This document shows, piece after piece, positions 27,406-32,434 of a stretch of 32,434 nucleotides of DNA (position 1 is the first letter of the stretch; each line of letters begins with the position of its first letter). The notes under the pieces were generated by a model. That model was not told the origin of the DNA. It did not search any database and saw only the letters and a program-made list of their open reading frames with translations. The position numbers were made by a program, and so were the translations under genes. The stretch is from Pseudomonadota bacterium (lineage in GTDB: Bacteria; Pseudomonadota; Gammaproteobacteria; Burkholderiales; Nitrosomonadaceae): NCBI GenBank assembly GCA_018241205.1, contig JAFEEI010000106.1, positions 1 through 32,434 of the forward strand, written 5' to 3'.

Positions 27406-28284
27406 ATGAAAGTGCCTAAGGTAATTGCCGAAATCGGTTGTAATCATAAAGGTGACATGGAAATCGCCAGGGAAATGATCGGAATCGCGGCGACATTTGC
27501 AAAATGCGATTTTGTGAAGTTTCAGAAGCGTTCCAATAAGGAGCTGCTGACGCCGGAAGAGTACAATGCACCGCATCCCAATATGCAGAACAGCTATGGC
27601 GATACCTATGGCGCACATCGGGAGTTTCTTGAGTTTGACGTCGATCAGCACCGCCAACTGCAACAATATTGCAAAGAGTTCGGCATCGGTTACTCAACCT
27701 CCGTGTGGGATCTGACCTCGGCAAGGCAAATTGCCGGCCTCAACCCTGTGTTCATCAAGATACCTTCCGCGTGCAATCTCAATTTTCCGATGCTCGAATT
27801 TCTCGCTAGGGATTATCACGGCGATATTCATATTTCCGTCGGTATGACCACATACGAGGAGCAAGAACAAATCGTGCAGTTAATGGAAAAATGCCATGCG
27901 GCTGAACGTGTGATTTTGTACGCCTGCACTTCCGGTTACCCAGTTCCATTCGATCAAGTGTGCTTGCTCGAGCTGCAAACGCTGAATAAGCGGTTTTGTT
28001 CGCGCATCAAGGAAATTGGATTTTCCGGGCACCACTTAGGAATCGCGGTCGACATCGCGGCTGTTGCGCTGGGCGCATCCTGGATTGAACGTCATTTCAC
28101 CTTGGATCGCACCTGGAAAGGGACCGATCATGCGGCGTCACTGGAGCCGGATGGCATGCGCCGTCTGGTGCGCGATGTGCGCGCCGTTTCCCAGGCGCTG
28201 ACCTTCAAAGATGCGCCGATACTGGCAATCGAAGCGCCGCAGCGCGCCAAGCTGAAACGGGTACAAGGGGTACACTTCAACTGA
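27406..28284 (+). CDS. NeuB-family nonulosonate (9-phosphate?) synthase without SAF domain
   Basis: A 292-residue TIM-barrel synthase that condenses phosphoenolpyruvate with a hexose derivative to make a nonulosonic acid. Family motifs are IAEIGCNHKGD (7-17), FVKFQKR (37-42 region), FIKIPSACNLNFPML (117-130), ILYACTSGYPVP, GFSGHHLGIAV and the end HFTLDRTWKGTDHAASLEPD. Classical NeuB enzymes are about 345 residues with a C-terminal antifreeze-like SAF domain; here the chain ends right after the barrel and the stop overlaps the next start, so the domain is truly absent. By hand alignment the Glu of the KIGSGE motif is replaced (SACN), which may alter substrate choice. Start at 27406 follows GGGAA. 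Confidence 0.85.
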   Translation: MKVPKVIAEIGCNHKGDMEIAREMIGIAATFAKCDFVKFQKRSNKELLTPEEYNAPHPNMQNSYGDTYGAHREFLEFDVDQHRQLQQYCKEFGIGYSTSVWDLTSARQIAGLNPVFIKIPSACNLNFPMLEFLARDYHGDIHISVGMTTYEEQEQIVQLMEKCHAAERVILYACTSGYPVPFDQVCLLELQTLNKRFCSRIKEIGFSGHHLGIAVDIAAVALGASWIERHFTLDRTWKGTDHAASLEPDGMRRLVRDVRAVSQALTFKDAPILAIEAPQRAKLKRVQGVHFN

Positions 28285-29450
28285 TGCGTTGGGTTGCTTT
28301 TATGCCGCTGCGCGCCAATTCAAAATCCATTGTCGACAAAAATGTGCGCGCTATCGCAGGGCGGCCATTGTTTGCATGGAGTCTGGAGCAGGCGATTGCT
28401 TCGCAGTGTTTTGACGAGATTTACGTAGCGAGCGATTCTGCAAGAATCCGTGAGAAAGTGCTGGAGGAGTTTCCGGCAGGGGTGACGGTTCTGGATCGCT
28501 CGGCCGAAACTTGCACGGACACCGCCAGCACGGAAAGCGCCATGCTCGAGTTCAAACAACGCGCCGCTTTCGATGTTTTATGTTTGATCCAAGCCACTTC
28601 ACCGCTCACGCGTGCGGAAGATTTCATCGCGGCTAAACAGAAGTTTCAGAATGAACATCTCGATTCCTTGCTGACAGCAGTGCAATCCAAGCGGTTTTAT
28701 TGGACTGAAGACGGTACGCCGATTAATTACGACCCGCTTAAGCGTCCACGGCGCCAGGATTTTGCGGGCTGCCTGATGGAGAATGGCGCTTTTTATTTCA
28801 CCCGGACGAGAATACTGGAGGATTACGGCAACCGGCTTGGCGGGCGTATCGGTGTCCATGAGATGACAGCGGAAACGGCGATTGAGATCGACGATGAAAC
28901 TGACTGGATCATCGTTGAACAGTTGTTGCTGCGGCAAAAATTGATGAAGTTCAGCGCATACGCCGAGCAAGTGAAAATGCTGGTTCTGGATGTCGACGGT
29001 ACCTTTACGGATGGCGGCATGTACTATGGGCCGGAGGGCGAAGCGTTGAAGAAATTCAACACACGCGATGCGCATGGCCTGCAACTGCTGCGCAAGAATG
29101 GCATCGGCGTTTGCCTCATGAGCAGCGAAAAAAGCCCGGCCGTGGCGGCGAGAATGAAAAAACTCGGCATCGAGGAATACTATCCGGGGGTCAATGACAA
29201 ACTTCCGCGGTTGAAAGAATTGGCAAAGCGCAAGGGAATTGCGTTGCGAGACATTGCTTATATCGGTGACGATCTCTGCGATTTGGCATGCCTCGAGAAT
29301 GTGGGTTTTGCCTGTTGTCCGGCCGATGCGGTGCCGGAAGTTTTGCAAAAAGCCCGTTATGTCTGCGAGCATTCCGGTGGTCACGGTGCCGTGCGCGAAG
29401 TGTGCGATCTTATTTTAAAAATGAAAAATTCCGGTCGGGTTACTGCATAG
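28284..29450 (+). CDS. fused CMP-nonulosonate cytidylyltransferase / KdsC-like HAD phosphatase
   Basis: A 388-residue bifunctional protein. Residues 1-225 are a NeuA-type cytidylyltransferase (MPLRANSKSIVDKN, GRPLFAWSLEQA, IYVASDS, LIQATSPLTRAEDF, EIDDETDW), which activates a nonulosonic acid with CTP. Residues 230-388 are a type C0 HAD phosphatase with catalytic Asp236 and Asp238 (LDVDGTFTDGG), Ser280/281, Lys306 and the metal-binding GDDLCD at 328-333; all key residues are intact, so it should be active. It resembles KdsC and the Kdn-9-phosphate phosphatase. Vertebrate CMAS has the same domain order. The ATG shares one base with the synthase stop, so the two are translationally coupled. Confidence 0.88.
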   Translation: MRWVAFMPLRANSKSIVDKNVRAIAGRPLFAWSLEQAIASQCFDEIYVASDSARIREKVLEEFPAGVTVLDRSAETCTDTASTESAMLEFKQRAAFDVLCLIQATSPLTRAEDFIAAKQKFQNEHLDSLLTAVQSKRFYWTEDGTPINYDPLKRPRRQDFAGCLMENGAFYFTRTRILEDYGNRLGGRIGVHEMTAETAIEIDDETDWIIVEQLLLRQKLMKFSAYAEQVKMLVLDVDGTFTDGGMYYGPEGEALKKFNTRDAHGLQLLRKNGIGVCLMSSEKSPAVAARMKKLGIEEYYPGVNDKLPRLKELAKRKGIALRDIAYIGDDLCDLACLENVGFACCPADAVPEVLQKARYVCEHSGGHGAVREVCDLILKMKNSGRVTA

Positions 29451-29513
29451 GTATGCGACATCGATCGCCTGTTGAATGAATAATGGTTGTGCTGGTTTCT
29501 CACAAACAATGAC

Positions 29514-30794
29514 ATGAAAGCGCTTTTCTTTCTTCGTCATTACAACGATATCGATCACATCACCCCGATTGTTTTCAAATGGGTCAAATCCGGTCATGTT
29601 TGTGATGTGGTGTTGATCGGTCATCGCAATATCCGTAACGATTACCGCATTGAGTTCCTGCGCAAGCTGCCGGATGTACGGGTGGCGCATATCCGCGATG
29701 TGTTGACGCCGTTGCAGTATCTGCTATGGCGGCTGCAAACATTGTTATTGTCGCCGGGTATGAAGCGCTCATTGCTAAAGCCGTTGGCGCAGAAAGCGAT
29801 TGAGATTTCCGGCGTTGCGAACCGGCAGAAAGTTTGGCGGGATACGGCCGGAAAAGTACTGGAGAGAAGTTTTACTGGTGACGGTAATGGCGTAATCGTA
29901 TTCGATTGGGTGACCCGGAATTCTCCAGTGTGCATCGAATGGGTCGAAACAGTCGTCGCTATGGCGCACGGCAAGCGGCTTGGCGCGGTTTCACTGCCAC
30001 ACGGCGATAGCCCGCACGCCAATCACCTGATCCGGCGCGGCGAGTGGAAACTGCAGCCGGACACCATGTATTCCGCCGGTTGTTTATTCGATAAAGTCGT
30101 GGTGCCGAATGAATTGTGCGCTGTGCGTTTCCGTCCTTTCATGCAAGTGCAGTCGATTGCGGTGCTGGGATCGCCTCGTTACTGCGCCGAATGGCTGGAA
30201 AAATTGACGGAATTGCAACCGCCTTCGCCGCTCGTGCGTTCCAATAGCCGGCTTAAATTGGTTATTTTTCTGCGCAAAAGTGATTTCACCACATTCTGGG
30301 AAGAAGTCGGCGAGGTGGTGCAAATGATCGCAGCTTTTCCCGATGTGGAAATCATCATCAAGCCGCACACCCGTGGCGGCTGGCGCCAGCCTCTAACACG
30401 AAATAAGGCCATTTTGCGTTTGCCGAATGTCAGCATCGCGGCAGATGATGTACACTCCGTTCATTTATTGAATTGGGCGGATGTCGTCATGGATCTCGCA
30501 ACTTCGATCGTTTTTGCAGCGATAACAGCAGGAAAGCCAGTACTGGCGGCGGATTATCTGCATGCAGGCCGCTCCGTTGTGGCCGAGTATATGCCCGAGA
30601 CCGAATTACGATGCCGCGATGATGTATACAAAAGGATCGATGAGTTGATAGCGGCAGGTTACGGTTCATTTTACGATGAAGAGCACCGCCAGCGTTTTCT
30701 CAAGGAAATTATCCATGGTTGCAGGGATGCGGATGTTTTGTCCCGCTATGTAGCGTTATTGGAAGCCAGTTGCCAGTTCCGTGAAATGCAGTAA
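29514..30794 (+). CDS. GT-B-like surface polysaccharide transferase
   Basis: A 426-residue protein starting MKALFFLRHYNDIDHITPIV, like a GT-B N-terminal Rossmann domain. The C-terminal half has DVEIIIKPHTRGGW and then ADVVMDLATSIVFAAITAGK with KPVLAADYLHAGRSVVAEYM, reminiscent of CDP-glycerol glycerophosphotransferase and capsule KpsS-like enzymes. No signal peptide or transmembrane helix. Given the CMP-sugar synthetase immediately upstream, it is a candidate nonulosonate transferase, but this is inference. The frame starts at 29487; the ATG at 29514 is the natural N-terminus. Confidence 0.68.
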   Translation: MKALFFLRHYNDIDHITPIVFKWVKSGHVCDVVLIGHRNIRNDYRIEFLRKLPDVRVAHIRDVLTPLQYLLWRLQTLLLSPGMKRSLLKPLAQKAIEISGVANRQKVWRDTAGKVLERSFTGDGNGVIVFDWVTRNSPVCIEWVETVVAMAHGKRLGAVSLPHGDSPHANHLIRRGEWKLQPDTMYSAGCLFDKVVVPNELCAVRFRPFMQVQSIAVLGSPRYCAEWLEKLTELQPPSPLVRSNSRLKLVIFLRKSDFTTFWEEVGEVVQMIAAFPDVEIIIKPHTRGGWRQPLTRNKAILRLPNVSIAADDVHSVHLLNWADVVMDLATSIVFAAITAGKPVLAADYLHAGRSVVAEYMPETELRCRDDVYKRIDELIAAGYGSFYDEEHRQRFLKEIIHGCRDADVLSRYVALLEASCQFREMQ

Positions 30795-30801
30795 TGTACT
30801 T

Positions 30802-31866
30802 ATGGAGAATCAGGAAACGCAATTTGCGGCTAAGACGATTGACGTTGTAATCCCGGTTTATAACGCACCGGAACTGACGAAGCGGTGCATCGATTCGGTT
30901 GTCACGCACCTGGGGCATTCCATACAGCGCGTACTCATTCAGGATGATGCATCCGGCCGTGAAACGCGTGAGATGCTGGATCATCTGCCGTATGCGTGCG
31001 TAGAAGCTTGCCACGCGGAAAAGAATCAAGGCTTCGGCCTGACAGTCAATGCAGCCGTCAGCCGCTCGAATGCTTTTTATGTACTGATTCTAAACTCCGA
31101 CACCGAAGTCAATCAGAACATCCTGCCGCAGCTGTGCGCGGCATTCGATGCCGACGACAAACTGGCGGCGATTATTCCGGCAGGCAACAGCTATGACAGC
31201 TTCGATTTCAGCCGCTACGTGCTGCGCGAAGGAAATTATGTTCAGACTTATTATCTCCGCGGACATGCGATTCTGATCCGCCGCGATGCCTTCCTGGCAG
31301 TCGGCGGCTTTGATGCCACATTCGGCCGTGGATATTACGAAGACATCGACCTCGGTCGCCGCCTCGATTTAAACGGTTGGTGTTTTGGCGTTCACCCCAG
31401 CGCCCATATTTATCATAAAGGCGCGGGATCGTTCGGCGAAGATCGCATTCAACTGGCACGGCGCAATCGCGCCGTGTACTTGTCGCGCTATCCGCAAGCG
31501 CAGCAAAATGTTTTGTTGCTTTCGGGCAATTGCGCACTGGCGGATTTCAGTGAGGATTTTCTTGCAACCATTGAACAAAGATTCCATGCAGGCAGTTCCG
31601 TTCATTGGTTTTCGCCAACACAACCTTCCCAGCTGATCTGTTTACAGATGCATGGCTACGCTTCTCGGCTGCGTATGATATTGAGAGTATTGTCACGCGG
31701 CTGGCAGCGCGCCGATAGGCGCGTGACGGAAATATGGATCATGCCGCGAGCGCCTTTTTTCTTGCGAGCAATGCTGACTATTTGGGCTAAATGGCAGGAT
31801 CTTAAGATCCTGGTATTTGAAGAAGCCGTGACGCAAGATCCTGTTACTAAACTCAGAGCGAAATGA
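30802..31866 (+). CDS. GT2 glycosyltransferase (rhamnosyltransferase-like)
   Basis: A 354-residue GT2 protein. It shows VVIPVYNAPELTKRCIDSV, VLIQDDASGRETREML, NQGFGLTVNAAVSRSNAFYV, the metal-binding LILNSDTEVNQNIL (SDTE in place of DxD), and the acceptor-side GGFDATFGRGYYEDIDLGRR with catalytic-base ED. This matches the WbbL/RfbN-like rhamnosyltransferase group; the actual sugar is unknown. The C-terminal 100 residues are basic and hydrophobic, perhaps for membrane contact. A GTG at 30781 inside the previous gene is in frame and would add seven residues; neither start has a clear ribosome-binding site, so coupling to the upstream gene is likely. Confidence 0.85.
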   Translation: MENQETQFAAKTIDVVIPVYNAPELTKRCIDSVVTHLGHSIQRVLIQDDASGRETREMLDHLPYACVEACHAEKNQGFGLTVNAAVSRSNAFYVLILNSDTEVNQNILPQLCAAFDADDKLAAIIPAGNSYDSFDFSRYVLREGNYVQTYYLRGHAILIRRDAFLAVGGFDATFGRGYYEDIDLGRRLDLNGWCFGVHPSAHIYHKGAGSFGEDRIQLARRNRAVYLSRYPQAQQNVLLLSGNCALADFSEDFLATIEQRFHAGSSVHWFSPTQPSQLICLQMHGYASRLRMILRVLSRGWQRADRRVTEIWIMPRAPFFLRAMLTIWAKWQDLKILVFEEAVTQDPVTKLRAK

Positions 31867-31977
31867 AAAAGTGATTTCTGATCGCGGTGTTTGGCAAGTA
31901 ACTGTAACGGGTAGTGATTTTTTGAATAGTTTGAGGATTTTTTTACCTCAATCGAGTCTTGCACAGGCTTGACGGGA

Positions 31978-32434
31978 TCATCCGGTACCGCGCGATCCGC
32001 CATCGAATCCGTACTCATCAAGAAGATCGTCCATACCGTCGCCGACACCATAGCCGAAATTGTGACTGATGACGCGCACGGCATCCAGGCGCGCCATCAA
32101 ATCCGGTCTGCGGTTCTCGGGTAACGTGGTGATATTCCTTAGCGACTGATCGAACATCCACACCAACGCATCGAAGTAACTCTCATCCTGGAGACCGCTA
32201 TCGTTACTGAATCCTGCGGCACGCTCGCAGTAATATACCATCAGTTCCGTCACCCCCTCGGGATTCCCAATAGCCTTCTTGTAGTCCGAGATCGCCTTCT
32301 TGGCTTTGGCGACTGAGATGTTTCGATTCTTGAATATATCCGGCCAGAGCCAGTGATTGATAGTTACCTTATAAGGCTGGAAGACATCGCCGCCAAGTGC
32401 GAAGCGGCGTGGGGACTGTAAATTAAACTGTGTA
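31978..32434 (-). CDS. unrecognised protein, C-terminal part only (5' end beyond window)
   Basis: The minus-strand frame is open from the right edge to a TGA at 31978-31980, giving at least 151 residues. I read an upstream part without stops (VFQPYKVTINHWLWPDIFKN, then AKAKKAISDYKKAIGNP) continuing into ELMVYYCERAAGF and a very acidic, Gly-rich end (GVGDGMDDLLDEYGFDGG). The GTG at 32253 is probably not the start. It is mostly helical with no signal or membrane segment in the visible part. I recognise no family. The 111 bp separating it from the convergent GT2 gene contain a weak inverted repeat (TTGAGG/CCTCAA, 31931-31951). Confidence 0.6.
   Translation of the reverse strand, partial: TQFNLQSPRRFALGGDVFQPYKVTINHWLWPDIFKNRNISVAKAKKAISDYKKAIGNPEGVTELMVYYCERAAGFSNDSGLQDESYFDALVWMFDQSLRNITTLPENRRPDLMARLDAVRVISHNFGYGVGDGMDDLLDEYGFDGGSRGTG

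Noticed and set aside
28599..29384. 261-codon open frame antisense to the cytidylyltransferase-HAD gene
   Set aside because: The opposite strand encodes a protein with all catalytic motifs; this frame has shadow-like composition and no ribosome-binding site.
27406..29450. Calling the pair Neu5Ac (sialic acid) biosynthesis, neuB-neuA
   Set aside because: Without NeuC, with a HAD phosphatase domain and with a changed active-site segment, Neu5Ac is only one of several possible products.

Overview
The window looks like a chromosomal segment of a Gram-negative betaproteobacterium, most likely an ammonia oxidiser of the Nitrosomonas group. The strongest pointer is the small cytochrome c at 7944-8255, whose sequence closely resembles what I recall of Nitrosomonas cytochrome c-552. 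UbiE, PhoBR, LipAB and an LPS-type Kdo hydroxylase fit the same assignment. I could not run a database search, so the genus is an inference. I see no rRNA, tRNA, CRISPR array, complete insertion sequence or phage gene.

Left part (1-9711), mostly housekeeping. A membrane-anchored C13-family peptidase cut by the window edge faces ubiE and a DUF971 gene. Then come the phosphate two-component pair phoB-phoR, a small secreted protein, lgt, divergent ilvD, the cytochrome c gene with a clear terminator, an OsmC-like protein and an HDOD signalling protein.

Middle (9975-17574). Seven genes run leftward: DUF2914 membrane protein, Nudix hydrolase, dacC-type D,D-carboxypeptidase, D-amino-acid aminotransferase, YbeD-like protein, lipB and lipA. 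The last five are tightly packed and make a cell-wall plus lipoate group. ligA is divergent from them. After ligA lie a secreted protein of unknown function and a doubtful small ORF.

Right part (18578-31866), a surface-glycan locus. A leftward three-domain glycosyltransferase (GT2 + GtrA-like + GT39/ArnT-like) is divergent from nine rightward genes: a sugar-transfer-associated ATP-grasp protein, a Kdo hydroxylase, a phospholipase D-like protein, a surface-carbohydrate biosynthesis protein, a GT2-like protein, a NeuB-type nonulosonate synthase lacking its usual C-terminal SAF domain, a fused CMP-nonulosonate cytidylyltransferase/HAD phosphatase, a GT-B-like transferase and a second GT2. Several of these overlap by a few bases.

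The most interesting part is the NeuB-like / cytidylyltransferase-HAD pair. Together they could carry out condensation, 9-phosphate removal and CMP activation of a nonulosonic acid. With no NeuC-type epimerase nearby, a Kdn-like sugar made from mannose-6-phosphate is a plausible product. The adjacent Kdo hydroxylase suggests that the LPS inner core is also modified here. The window ends in the C-terminal part of an unrecognised leftward gene.
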